A stretch of 45,604 nucleotides of DNA from Parcubacteria group bacterium. GTDB taxonomy: Bacteria; Patescibacteriota; Patescibacteriia; Magasanikbacterales; GCA-002688135. Each line of letters begins with the position of its first letter. The stretch's first letter is position 1. A program made the translations under genes and the position numbers. The notes under the pieces are model-generated. The model saw only the letters and a program-made list of their open reading frames with translations, did no database searches and was not told the DNA's origin. The stretch spans positions 1 through 45,604 of the forward strand of contig NZCD01000069.1 in NCBI GenBank assembly GCA_002688135.1, read 5' to 3'. Shown piece by piece: positions 36,452-45,604 of this stretch.

Positions 36452-37756
36452 CTACGATGTTTTTTGTGTGACCTGTTTCTTTACTAGTTTTTCGCGGAGT
36501 TTTGCGGTTGTTTTTCTGTTGCGGAGGTTTACAGTGATGAAGTCGATGATGTTTGGATCTTTTAATTTTTCATCGATTTGTGGGTTGTCTTGATATGATT
36601 TTTTTACTTGTTCGAGTTCGAGTTTTAATTCTTCATCTGAAATTTCGATTTTTTCGATGTCAGCTAAGTCGCGGAATACGAGAGATCCCTTCACACGTTT
36701 TACTGCTTGTTCTTTGAATCCTTCTCCCATTTCTTCAGGAGTTTTTTTGATATCTTTGAGGTATTGTTCGAGTGTCATTCCTTGATCAGTTAAGCGTTGT
36801 TTGAATTCTCCTAAGAGACGTTCTTTTTCTGATTCAATCAATACTTCTGGAATTTCTCCGAACGTGGATTTTTCAAGGATGGTGTCAATCATCTCTCCTG
36901 TCGCACGTTCTGTTTCTTTTGCTTGTTTGTCGCGCAACATATTTTCTTTGAGCATTTTTTTCAGCTCATCTATTGATGTCGTTCCTAATCCTTTTGCGAA
37001 TTCTTCGTTTAGTTCTGGCAGTGTTCGTTCAAATACTTCTTTTACTTTGATTTTGAATTGAGCTTTTTTTCCAGATAGCATTTTTGAGTAATGTGTTTTT
37101 GGAATTTCCAAGAAGAAATCTTTATCCTCATCTTTTTTTGCTCCAATTAGTTTTTCGGTTAAACCTGGAACATAACTATCTTCTGAAAGATAAATTGAGT
37201 GATCTTTTGTTGTCCCGCCCTCAATCGCAACATTTTCTACAAGAATTTCCATATCAACCACTACGCGATCTTCTGCTGTTGCGGCTTTTGTTGTTGCTGC
37301 TTCTGTTGCGCGCATTTTGCGGATTTCCTCAATTGCTTTTTCAACTTCTCCTTCCTCAATTGCAACTGTTTTTTCTTCTACTGAAATCGTTGAGATGTCT
37401 GGAAGTTTTGTTTCTGGAAGTTTTGCCCATTCAACATCAACTTCTACATCATTTCCGGGAGTGAGTTTTTTGATTTCAACTTTTGGTTGGCCGATTGTGT
37501 GTAGACTATTTTCTTTTACAGCGTCGACTAATCCTTTTTGAATCATTTCATCTGCGGCAGTTTCAAGAATTGCCATTTCGCCCACTTCTTTTTTGACGAT
37601 ATCAAATGGAATGTGTCCTGGACGAAATCCAGAGACTTTTAAATTTTTAGAAATTTTTTCTGCAGCCTTTTGCAAAAATGGTTCCTGTTGGTTGACAGGG
37701 ATTGTAAGTGTGATGTGTACGAGTGACTTTGGTTTTGATTCACAAGTGATCTGCAT
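36452..37756 (-). CDS. tig: Trigger factor
   Basis: LTIPVNQQEPFLQKAAEKISKNLKVSGFRPGHIPFDIVKKEVG; PPIase-like and C-terminal chaperone domains. Confidence 0.93.
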   Translation of the reverse strand: MQITCESKPKSLVHITLTIPVNQQEPFLQKAAEKISKNLKVSGFRPGHIPFDIVKKEVGEMAILETAADEMIQKGLVDAVKENSLHTIGQPKVEIKKLTPGNDVEVDVEWAKLPETKLPDISTISVEEKTVAIEEGEVEKAIEEIRKMRATEAATTKAATAEDRVVVDMEILVENVAIEGGTTKDHSIYLSEDSYVPGLTEKLIGAKKDEDKDFFLEIPKTHYSKMLSGKKAQFKIKVKEVFERTLPELNEEFAKGLGTTSIDELKKMLKENMLRDKQAKETERATGEMIDTILEKSTFGEIPEVLIESEKERLLGEFKQRLTDQGMTLEQYLKDIKKTPEEMGEGFKEQAVKRVKGSLVFRDLADIEKIEISDEELKLELEQVKKSYQDNPQIDEKLKDPNIIDFITVNLRNRKTTAKLREKLVKKQVTQKTS

Positions 37757-37766
37757 ATGATGTAGA

Positions 37767-37799
37767 AGTAAGAATTATGAATTATGAATTATGAATGTT
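37767..37799. repeat. Heptamer repeat tract
   Basis: AAGTAAGAATTATGAATTATGAATTATGAATG, 7-bp period. Confidence 0.8.
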
Positions 37800-37937
37800 G
37801 TGGCCTGAAGTATAGCTTTTTTGATGTTGTTTGTCAATGGTTAGGGTGTGTAAATAAAAGAGCATCCTGTAGGATGCTGGATTTTACTTTTGTGGGATTC
37901 GATGAGAGTTTTGAGTCCGACTTTGATGCGTCGAGCA

Positions 37938-38408
37938 TTATTGCCGTGTTGTTTCTAGGGCAATGACTGGTGACATGACATAGGCATTCAATTCGATATT
38001 TGTGCTTTTGTATATTCTGGTAGCCCAGTCTGGTTCGTATCGTCCGATTCCTGAAAGGATTCTTTCAAAATCTGCACAGATGTCTCTGTTTTCTGCTTGT
38101 TTATCCAATAGCCCCATCAAGTCGAGGATGGTTTGGTTAATCATCCAAAAGACTTTTTTTTCGAGAAATTCTGTTTCTTCGAAAGCCTTTTGGAGTCCAG
38201 CTTTACCTGGTTCGTTTGTGAATGAGAATAATCCCATTTCATCATCTAGTTGCCACGCAGTTTCATCGGGATTGCATGCGTCTGTTACGCTGAACGAGAT
38301 GATGCATGATTGGCGTTTATTGTCGATGTTGATTGTGGCTGTGCCTGTGTAGTTGTATTGTGAGTCGATGAGTTTTCGTTTGCCTTGTGCGCATAAATTG
38401 ATTCTCAT
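37938..38408 (-). CDS. Hypothetical protein
   Basis: 156-aa ORF bracketed by terminator-like hairpins. Confidence 0.6.
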   Translation of the reverse strand: MRINLCAQGKRKLIDSQYNYTGTATINIDNKRQSCIISFSVTDACNPDETAWQLDDEMGLFSFTNEPGKAGLQKAFEETEFLEKKVFWMINQTILDLMGLLDKQAENRDICADFERILSGIGRYEPDWATRIYKSTNIELNAYVMSPVIALETTRQ

Positions 38409-38461
38409 GGTGCACCTTTAAATGGTCTGTGGGTTTTTTATCATGGTTGGTTTTTTTCGTC

Positions 38462-38486
38462 AAAAAAAGCGCCTCGTGAGGCGCTG
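38462..38486. terminator. Terminator hairpin
   Basis: AAAAAAAGCGCCTCGTGAGGCGCT. Confidence 0.7.
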
Positions 38487-38490
38487 ATGT

Positions 38491-39240
38491 TTATGCTGCT
38501 TCTGTGGCTGTGATGAATTTATCGTGTGTCTTCATCATGTCGTTGAGTTCTTTTTTGATACGGCGTGCGTGTTCGCCACGCCAGCCTTGTGCGTTAAATG
38601 TAAACTTTCCAACAATTTCCAGTGCTCTGTCTTGATGGAAGTCGTCTTCGAGTGTTGAGAGTGAGGCCATGCATGAGATGGGATCGTTGGCTGCTGGGTT
38701 TGGTTTTTTCCAATGATCTCTGATGTCTTTGGCGATGATTGAAAGTGATCGTGCCCCTGATGCGATCAGAAATGCAGTGTATTGATCGCCTGGTTCTAGC
38801 AGAGTTTGGGTTTCTGAACATGACAGTGTTGTGAAGGTTTTTTCGAAGCGGCCGAGTCGTGGAGCGATATGTGTCCAAGACACAACGGTTTGTTTCGCGA
38901 GAAGCTCAAGATCTTTTTTTGCAGCGATGTAGATGCGCATACATTCCCTCACGGGAAGTGCCACGAGAGAGCTCACAATTTGCGTTGCTGTGCTCGTGTT
39001 TGTGATGCGTTCTGGCTCTTGAAGCTTCAATTCGAATCGCCAGTGCGGCTTGCCGTCTTTTTTCAGATTTATTGTTCCGTCATGATCACGAAAATACCAG
39101 AATTCTACGTCGTATGTTGTTTCTGTAGTGCGTTGGAGTGCTAGATTTTCATATCGGCATGTCATTGAACCGATTGCGAGATCATTATTGTCTGGGTGTT
39201 TTGGCTGTGGTGTTAATGAGCATGCAAATGTAATTCTCAT
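38491..39240 (-). CDS. Hypothetical protein
   Basis: 249-aa ORF MRITFACSLTPQPKHPDNND... Confidence 0.65.
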   Translation of the reverse strand: MRITFACSLTPQPKHPDNNDLAIGSMTCRYENLALQRTTETTYDVEFWYFRDHDGTINLKKDGKPHWRFELKLQEPERITNTSTATQIVSSLVALPVRECMRIYIAAKKDLELLAKQTVVSWTHIAPRLGRFEKTFTTLSCSETQTLLEPGDQYTAFLIASGARSLSIIAKDIRDHWKKPNPAANDPISCMASLSTLEDDFHQDRALEIVGKFTFNAQGWRGEHARRIKKELNDMMKTHDKFITATEAA

Positions 39241-39263
39241 GTGTTTTTCCTCGCGATATTTTT

Positions 39264-39503
39264 TTATGCAGCTTTCAGTGAAATGTTGAGAACTGGGTGG
39301 TTGTCTGCGTAGCGAATCTCACCCTGCATTTCGTGCGTGTTGAGATTTCGTTTGATGCGATCGACCACGCTTGAGCTCCACCTTTGTGGGAGTGGAATGC
39401 TCACTGTCTCGCCTTCACGAACTCGTTCGAGTTGTGAATTGACGGTGTCGCGGAGGGTGTCGAGTTGACGTTGCTGGGTTCGAGAAAACTTTTTTCTAGA
39501 CAT
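39264..39503 (-). CDS. Hypothetical small basic protein
   Basis: 79-aa ORF MSRKKFSRTQQRQLDTLRDTVNSQLERVREGETVSIPLPQRW. Confidence 0.55.
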   Translation of the reverse strand: MSRKKFSRTQQRQLDTLRDTVNSQLERVREGETVSIPLPQRWSSSVVDRIKRNLNTHEMQGEIRYADNHPVLNISLKAA

Positions 39504-39576
39504 TCTTAACCTTTTTGGTTGTTTGAGTTGTAAAAGACTGCCGAAATAATAGCAGTGTAATGAATGTTTGTCAATA

Positions 39577-39602
39577 CAAAAAACGCCCGAGTGGGCGTTT
39601 TT
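39577..39602. terminator. Terminator hairpin
   Basis: AAAAAACGCCCGAGTGGGCGTTTTT. Confidence 0.75.
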
Positions 39603-39638
39603 ACTTTCTGGATTCCCGCCTTCGCGGGAATGACAATT

Positions 39639-41651
39639 TTAGAGCATGAGGCCAACAATGAGAAGTGCGACGATATTGATGATTTTAATCATGGGGTTTA
39701 TTGCTGGGCCTGCTGTGTCTTTGTAGGGGTCTCCGACTGTGTCGCCTGTGACTGCTGCGGCGTGAGCAAATGAACCTTTGCCGCCGTGGTTTCCCATTTC
39801 AATATATTTTTTTGCATTGTCCCATGCACCTCCGCCTGTTGCCATTGAGAATGCGAGGAAGATTCCGGTTACGATTGATCCAACTAATACTCCTCCGAGC
39901 GCGACAGGGCCGAGCATTGTTCCGACAAGAATTGGAATGACGATTGGAAGCATTGCAGGAACGATCATTTGTACGATTGCGCCTTTTGTTACGATATCAA
40001 CTGCTGCTGCGTAATCTGGTTTTGCTTTTCTTTCCATGATGCCGGGGATTGCTTTGAATTGTCGGCGAACTTCCTCAACTACTTTTGCGGCGACTTTTCC
40101 AACAGCTTCCATTGCGAATGCTGCGAAGAGATAAGGTATCATTCCACCGATAAACAGTCCGATGATGACCAATGGATCTCCTAACTCAAATACGAGTTCT
40201 TTTCCGCGGTGAGCGAATTCTTCGGTGTAGGCTGCGAATAAAACTAATGCTGCTAATCCAGCAGATGCGATTGCGTATCCTTTTGTAACAGCTTTTGTCG
40301 TGTTTCCAACTGCATCAAGTGCATCTGTAACTTCACGAACTTCACTATCTAATTCTGCCATTTCTGCAATTCCTCCAGCGTTATCTGTAATTGGTCCGTA
40401 TGCATCGATTGCCACGATAATTCCAGTGAGTGATAACATGCTCATTGCTGCGATTGCTACACCGTATAATCCTGCGACGTTAAATGATGCGAGAATTCCG
40501 GCTGCGATTACGATGACAGGGAGTGCTGTAGATTTCATTCCAACTGCTAATCCTGAAATGACGTTTGTTCCGTGTCCTGATTCTGAAGCTTTTGCGATTT
40601 GTTTTACAGGGGCGTATTCAGTTGATGTGTAATATTCTGTGAGCCATACAACTAATGCAGTTACACCTAATCCGATGAGTGCAGCGTACGTTAGATTTGT
40701 TGCAGTCAATCCTTCTGCGACTTGTTCACCTCCAAATAACCATTTTGTGATGGGTTGAAATGCGATGGCTGAAAGTACACCGGCTGCGATTAATCCTTTA
40801 TACAATGCGCCCATGATGTTTTTCTTTGGACCGAGTTTGATAAAGAATGTTCCGAGGATTGATCCGATAATTGCAACTGCTCCGATCATTAAAGGATAGA
40901 GAACTAAGTTTGGTGAGTCTGGAAATAGTAATCCACCGAGCAACATGGTTGCTACTGCTGTGACAGCGTATGTTTCAAATAAGTCAGCTGCCATTCCTGC
41001 GCAATCTCCGACATTATCTCCAACTAAATCTGCGATAGCTGCAGGGTTGCGTGGGTCATCTTCTGGAATTCCTTTTTCAACTTTTCCTACGAGGTCTCCT
41101 CCGACATCTGCACCTTTTGTGAAAATTCCACCACCCAATCGGGCGAATACAGAAATGAGAGATCCACCAAATCCTAATCCGATGAGGGCTTGTGTTGATC
41201 CATCAAACAACATGTATACACTTGTGACACCGAGTAATCCTAATCCTACAACAAGCATTCCTGTTACAGCTCCACCTTTTACCGCAACATCCATAGCTTT
41301 TTGCATTGATGTTTTTGCAGCTTGTGCGGTTCGGAGATTTGCTTGCACGCTGGTGAGCATGCCGAAAATTCCGGCAAGTCCAGAGAGGACTGCACCGATG
41401 GCAAATCCTAATGCGGAATCAAGTGACAAAAATTGCCACAACAGAATGAAAACTACGAGCCCGATAGCTGCGATAGTTTTGTATTGTCGCGTGAGGTATG
41501 CGCGTGCGCCGATTTGAATAGCGCGTGCGATCGATTTCATGCGATCATCTCCTTGGGATTGCTTAAGAATCCATTTCGTGGCGATGATGCCGTAGAGAAT
41601 ACCCGCAGCTGCTGCGAGTAAGGCGAGGTTCTCTGGGGTGATATTACCCAT
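39639..41651 (-). CDS. hppA: Membrane-bound pyrophosphatase, likely K+-independent H+-pumping type
   Basis: [60 protein letters not shown]. Confidence 0.95.
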   Translation of the reverse strand: MGNITPENLALLAAAAGILYGIIATKWILKQSQGDDRMKSIARAIQIGARAYLTRQYKTIAAIGLVVFILLWQFLSLDSALGFAIGAVLSGLAGIFGMLTSVQANLRTAQAAKTSMQKAMDVAVKGGAVTGMLVVGLGLLGVTSVYMLFDGSTQALIGLGFGGSLISVFARLGGGIFTKGADVGGDLVGKVEKGIPEDDPRNPAAIADLVGDNVGDCAGMAADLFETYAVTAVATMLLGGLLFPDSPNLVLYPLMIGAVAIIGSILGTFFIKLGPKKNIMGALYKGLIAAGVLSAIAFQPITKWLFGGEQVAEGLTATNLTYAALIGLGVTALVVWLTEYYTSTEYAPVKQIAKASESGHGTNVISGLAVGMKSTALPVIVIAAGILASFNVAGLYGVAIAAMSMLSLTGIIVAIDAYGPITDNAGGIAEMAELDSEVREVTDALDAVGNTTKAVTKGYAIASAGLAALVLFAAYTEEFAHRGKELVFELGDPLVIIGLFIGGMIPYLFAAFAMEAVGKVAAKVVEEVRRQFKAIPGIMERKAKPDYAAAVDIVTKGAIVQMIVPAMLPIVIPILVGTMLGPVALGGVLVGSIVTGIFLAFSMATGGGAWDNAKKYIEMGNHGGKGSFAHAAAVTGDTVGDPYKDTAGPAINPMIKIINIVALLIVGLML

Positions 41652-41776
41652 ATATAGTTTAGGTTTTAATTATAGTGCTCACAGTATGACTATTTTTTTT
41701 AAAAACGTCAATTTCTTGAGTCGAAACCTCGGTGGACTTTTTGCGCATTACTTGCTAGGATAATTCTTGTACATAT

Positions 41777-43042
41777 ATGAAACGATTCGGATTAAACATC
41801 CTACTGACACTGTTTCGCTGGCTTGTTTTACTGAAACGCGCACTCATACGCAGCTTCTTTTTGGTAGGTCGATCACTTCGGCCTTCTTTTGTTTTTTTTG
41901 GTAAAATTTTTGTTTTGCCAGTTTATGCTTTGGTTGTGAAAGTTTTGCGTCGATTTACGCGAGCTCGCGCCACAAAGGTTTCGGTTCGTGAGATGATGGG
42001 TTTTGATCGATTGCCGATGGTGTTGGCGGTTGTGATGATTGGAGTTTTGTTTATTGGAGATTCTCGGGTGTTTGCAGGCGAACCTTCTCGTGGAGATGTT
42101 TTGTTGGTAGCTATGTTTCCTCAAAATACACATGGTGAGCGTGTGATCGGACAATATGTTGATGATGAGGAGTTGGAAGAATTAGTTGCTCCATCTGCAG
42201 AGGAGCTTCCGTTTGGCGGAACTGTTGCGGGTGGGCGTGCAATTGTTGCGCCATCTACTCTGCCAGGTGCGCCAGAAGAAGGTGAGCGTCGTTCGACTTC
42301 AAATTATGTTGTGAAACCTGGTGATACAATTGGTGCGATTGCAGAACGTTTTGGTGTGAGTGTTGAAACGGTGTTATGGGAAAATGGTTTATCATCTCGT
42401 TCGCGTATTCGTCCTGGAGATATTTTGAAAATTTTGCCGACGACTGGTGTTAAACATACTGTGAAAAAAGGAGATACATTGAATAAGATTGCAAATAAAT
42501 ATGATGTTGAGATTGATAAAATTTTGGCAACTAACCGATTGGATCCTGAATCTAAGATTGCAATCGGAGAATCTTTATTGATTCCTGATGGTCGTCCGAT
42601 TCGTCGTGCTGTTCCTGTTTCACGACGATCTTCTTTTGCGGTTCGTGCTCCTGTTGCAGTTCCGAGTGCATCTGATAGTGGTACTGAATTGTTGTGGCCT
42701 ACGTCTGGTCGTGTGATTACGCAATATTATCACGGTCGACATTCTGGTTTGGATGTTGATGGACATTATGATTCTCCGATTTATGCATCTGAAGGGGGTG
42801 TTGTTGCAACTGCTGGATGGAATCGCGGAGGATATGGAAATTATATTATTATTGATCATGGTGGTGGTTTGAAGACATTGTATGCGCATGCATCGAAAAT
42901 GTTTGTGGTTAAGGGACAGCGTGTTTCTCGTGGTGAGGTGATTGCTATGGTTGGTACTACGGGGAGGTCGACGGGAACCCATTTGCATTATGAAGTACGT
43001 GTTGGGAATCGACGAATGAATCCTTTGCGTTATACGAGGTAA
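41777..43042 (+). CDS. LysM/M23 family murein hydrolase
   Basis: Two LysM motifs (YVVKPGDTIGAIAERFGVSVETVLWENG; HTVKKGDTLNKIANKYDVEIDKIL) and M23 core HSGLDVDG...GTHLHYEVRV. Confidence 0.92.
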   Translation: MKRFGLNILLTLFRWLVLLKRALIRSFFLVGRSLRPSFVFFGKIFVLPVYALVVKVLRRFTRARATKVSVREMMGFDRLPMVLAVVMIGVLFIGDSRVFAGEPSRGDVLLVAMFPQNTHGERVIGQYVDDEELEELVAPSAEELPFGGTVAGGRAIVAPSTLPGAPEEGERRSTSNYVVKPGDTIGAIAERFGVSVETVLWENGLSSRSRIRPGDILKILPTTGVKHTVKKGDTLNKIANKYDVEIDKILATNRLDPESKIAIGESLLIPDGRPIRRAVPVSRRSSFAVRAPVAVPSASDSGTELLWPTSGRVITQYYHGRHSGLDVDGHYDSPIYASEGGVVATAGWNRGGYGNYIIIDHGGGLKTLYAHASKMFVVKGQRVSRGEVIAMVGTTGRSTGTHLHYEVRVGNRRMNPLRYTR

Positions 43043-43044
43043 GA

Positions 43045-43142
43045 CGTAACTCGTAAAGCGTAACTCTGGCAATGTATCATCGAAGATGATGATTTATAGA
43101 ATGTCGCCTTGCGACTCATTTTACAAGTTACGAGTTACGATG
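43045..43142. repeat. Hairpin element with 7-bp-phased arms
   Basis: CGTAACTCGTAAAGCGTAACTC ... TTACAAGTTACGAGTTACG. Confidence 0.6.
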
Positions 43143-43433
43143 TCCTAAATTTACTGACAAATATATATTTTTTAAAAGGTATAATTTTAAAGTTGTATCT
43201 TTTTTTTATATTTTGTGCTAATATAGGACTGTCTTACATGACTTGTTTTGCCAAAATTTTTATATTCAGGCTAGATTCTATCAAAAAATTTTTTACCTTA
43301 GCTTATGCTAAGCCGCAAAATTTGTTTGAAGAATCTATCACTGAATCTGAATAATTTATGATCAAAACGTTCATGTGAGTCAGCCCTAAAAATACAAAAA
43401 TAATATTTAAGGCGCGTTGCGCTGGATAGGAAT

Positions 43434-45604
43434 ATGCCAAATTCAGAAAATCCATTATTGGATCAAAAGAAACCTAAAAAAGAGCTTTTGGGTTTGGATA
43501 CTTCTGGGGTCGATCAACCCCCTGGGCCACCTGGTGGACCTCCTGTAGAGCCGCCGCTTAAGGCTGATGTGCAATCAGAGCCGTCCATGCTGGATGAGGT
43601 TATGGCTGAAGCAAGGCGTGAGGGTGATTCGTTGTCAGATGATATTGCCTCAAGAAATCGTGCGGATGCGATTAAGCGCCTCATGAAAGTAGATCGGAAT
43701 TTGTTGAGAGAGTTGAGAGAGTCGGGAGAGTTGGATCAAATGGATGTTGGTGAAATTAATCAGCTTGGTATTGAACAAGGTTTGGAGCATGATCGACTTA
43801 CGAGAGAATCAGATGAATCCGATCAAGGATTTTCCGAGGCGCGAGATTTAGGTTTTCACAAGACTCCGGATGAGGAATATCGTGAGCGTGGGGATGCGGC
43901 ATATGAAACATGGCGTCAGTTGGTTGGTGTGGTAAATGAATTAAAGGGTACAAAAATTGGATGGTTTGCAAAAATTAAATTTAAAGGAAAAATTCCTACT
44001 GCAGGTGGCGATATCGCAGCACAAAAGAAATTTGGTTTGGACGATGGAATGTCGGCTGGTGATGGAATTAAGTCATTCCATGGTTCGATGGAGGGGTTGG
44101 AGATGACTAATGAAATGAAGGCTGAAGATTATTTTACGAAGAAAAATAATAATGAAGGTTTGGCGTTACTTGATGAATATGATCGGTTGATGGGAGAGTA
44201 TCGTGCACATGTATTGGATATGTCATCTGGCGGTGGGGTTGATCGAATTGGTGTCGCTTCTGCTGAAAGTTTTGATATTGGGAAACATGAGGGCATTGGT
44301 GATTATCAGGAGGCTGCTTTTGATGAATCTGCGCAAGATGTGCGTGAGCATGCTGCCGGGCCAGCAACTGTTGAAACGCCAGCTGTTTCTGATGCTGATC
44401 TTGTTGAGGCAACTCCTACGTTAAGAGACATGCCATCGGTAGAAGGTGAATTAAGTGATGCTGATCTTGTTGAGGCAACTCCTACGGTACAAGATATTCC
44501 AGCAGCTCCTCGAACCGAAACACATCCGTATGTTCCTGTGGATCGAACTCCAACATTGATGGATGTAGAGCCTGCGGATTCCCAATTTGCAACAGCTGAA
44601 ACTGAGATGGATTTTGTTACATCAGATACATTGGCGGCAGTTCCATCTGAAACTGAAACTGGAACCGAGCGTGATATGGAGGCTGCGAAATTACCACGCG
44701 CAACAGAGGAGTATGTTGATTATGCGGCGGTTGAGCGAAAGGCGAAGAGGCGAGATAAAGAAGCAAGTGCACGAGCGGCAGAGCGGGCATTTCAAGCTAT
44801 TCTTGCAGAGTCACAGAGTGTGATTCGGGAAATCCCCATGGATTCGGATGCGAAAAAACTGTTAATGAATGATACATATTTTGCTCACCGTATTCAGGAT
44901 CATATGGACAATGCTGGGAATGTTGATGTTGCTCGTGTTGCGACAGACTATAAAGAATACTTGGAAGAGTGGTTTAATTTTCACAAATTATTGAATTCTA
45001 ATGGAAGGTTGCGAAAGAGTTCTGTTCGAGTAGCGGAGAAGGCTGGGGTTTCTCGAGCGAGGATTGATGACCAATACACATTGCTAGTTCAAATGGATGA
45101 TTTGATTGATCAATCAATTGGTAATACTGTTTCTGTTTCGCGAATGAAGGGTGCTTCTGGTGGTCGTCGTGTAGCGCGTCTTGATCGCGAGAATAAGCAA
45201 GTATCGGCTGAGCCTTTTAATCCTCCTGTAGAAGTTGAAGGTAGAGAGGTTCCACCACCGTTACCGGGAGACAAGGAATCTGTAGAATCAATTCCAGTAC
45301 CTGATGCGGAAATTGAGCTTGTGGCGGATGCTATGATGAGTACAGATGATGTTATTGATTTGATTGATGATTTAAAAATGGATAGTAAGCTGAAGCTTGG
45401 TTTGTATGATGCGCGGTTTATGGATATTGTTGCTGAATCTGGCCAGGATGTTTTTGCAATTTTGAATAAAGCGCAAAAACTTTCTAATGAAACACTTAAG
45501 CCTAATTTATTTGAGAAGTATGGGGCCAAGTTTACTTTAATAAATCCTGGATTACGAGGTAGTGATGAGGGAATTAATTTCGGAATTGAAAATAAATTAG
45601 ATAA
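43434..45604 (+). CDS. Large acidic low-complexity protein, 3' end outside the window
   Basis: Open frame from ATG 43434 to window end (not in ORF track): MPNSENPLLDQKKPKKELLGLDTSGVDQPPGPPGGPPVEPPLKADVQ; repeated SDADLVEATPT. Confidence 0.8.
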   Translation, partial: MPNSENPLLDQKKPKKELLGLDTSGVDQPPGPPGGPPVEPPLKADVQSEPSMLDEVMAEARREGDSLSDDIASRNRADAIKRLMKVDRNLLRELRESGELDQMDVGEINQLGIEQGLEHDRLTRESDESDQGFSEARDLGFHKTPDEEYRERGDAAYETWRQLVGVVNELKGTKIGWFAKIKFKGKIPTAGGDIAAQKKFGLDDGMSAGDGIKSFHGSMEGLEMTNEMKAEDYFTKKNNNEGLALLDEYDRLMGEYRAHVLDMSSGGGVDRIGVASAESFDIGKHEGIGDYQEAAFDESAQDVREHAAGPATVETPAVSDADLVEATPTLRDMPSVEGELSDADLVEATPTVQDIPAAPRTETHPYVPVDRTPTLMDVEPADSQFATAETEMDFVTSDTLAAVPSETETGTERDMEAAKLPRATEEYVDYAAVERKAKRRDKEASARAAERAFQAILAESQSVIREIPMDSDAKKLLMNDTYFAHRIQDHMDNAGNVDVARVATDYKEYLEEWFNFHKLLNSNGRLRKSSVRVAEKAGVSRARIDDQYTLLVQMDDLIDQSIGNTVSVSRMKGASGGRRVARLDRENKQVSAEPFNPPVEVEGREVPPPLPGDKESVESIPVPDAEIELVADAMMSTDDVIDLIDDLKMDSKLKLGLYDARFMDIVAESGQDVFAILNKAQKLSNETLKPNLFEKYGAKFTLINPGLRGSDEGINFGIENKLD

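Noticed and set aside
37767-37799. CRISPR-like array
   Set aside because: Repeat unit is 7 bp with no spacers; no cas genes in the window.
40300-41517. Long plus-strand ORFs (110 and 190 aa) across hppA
   Set aside because: Antisense shadows of a conserved membrane protein with biased codon usage.
44134-45529. ORFs 44134-44412 (-), 44203-44424 (+), 44587-44823 (+), 45110-45529 (-)
   Set aside because: They overlap the large open frame beginning at 43434, which has better coding features.

Overview
The window looks like the replication-origin neighbourhood of a low-GC, streamlined bacterial genome; gene content and style suggest Patescibacteria/CPR (inference). Core genes: rpmH, rnpA, yidD, dnaA, dnaN, polA, holA, rpsT, tig, rmuC, nfo, hppA, a PBP1A-type penicillin-binding protein and a LysM/M23 hydrolase. 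At the left is a block of secreted surface proteins next to a TrmB-like regulator. Both edges carry partial CDSs that the ORF track misses. The most unusual locus is about 26.25-26.73 kb. There, an intact tRNA-Cys(GCA) is preceded by two tRNA-Cys 5'-half-like segments. Each is fused to a 121-nt segment that folds into the same long branched hairpin, and the two copies differ by several compensatory base-pair changes. Other notable items: a palindromic intergenic repeat in frame inside polA with its TGA missing; a dnaA-dnaN origin resembling a DnaA-box/DnaA-trio unwinding system; three GTTGAA-N5-TTCAAC palindromes near the TrmB-like gene; a tandem family of novel double-CxxC proteins; a 68-nt tRNA-Asp-like gene; and pervasive 7-bp-phased intergenic repeats that build several hairpin elements. 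No CRISPR array, rRNA or transposase gene was seen.
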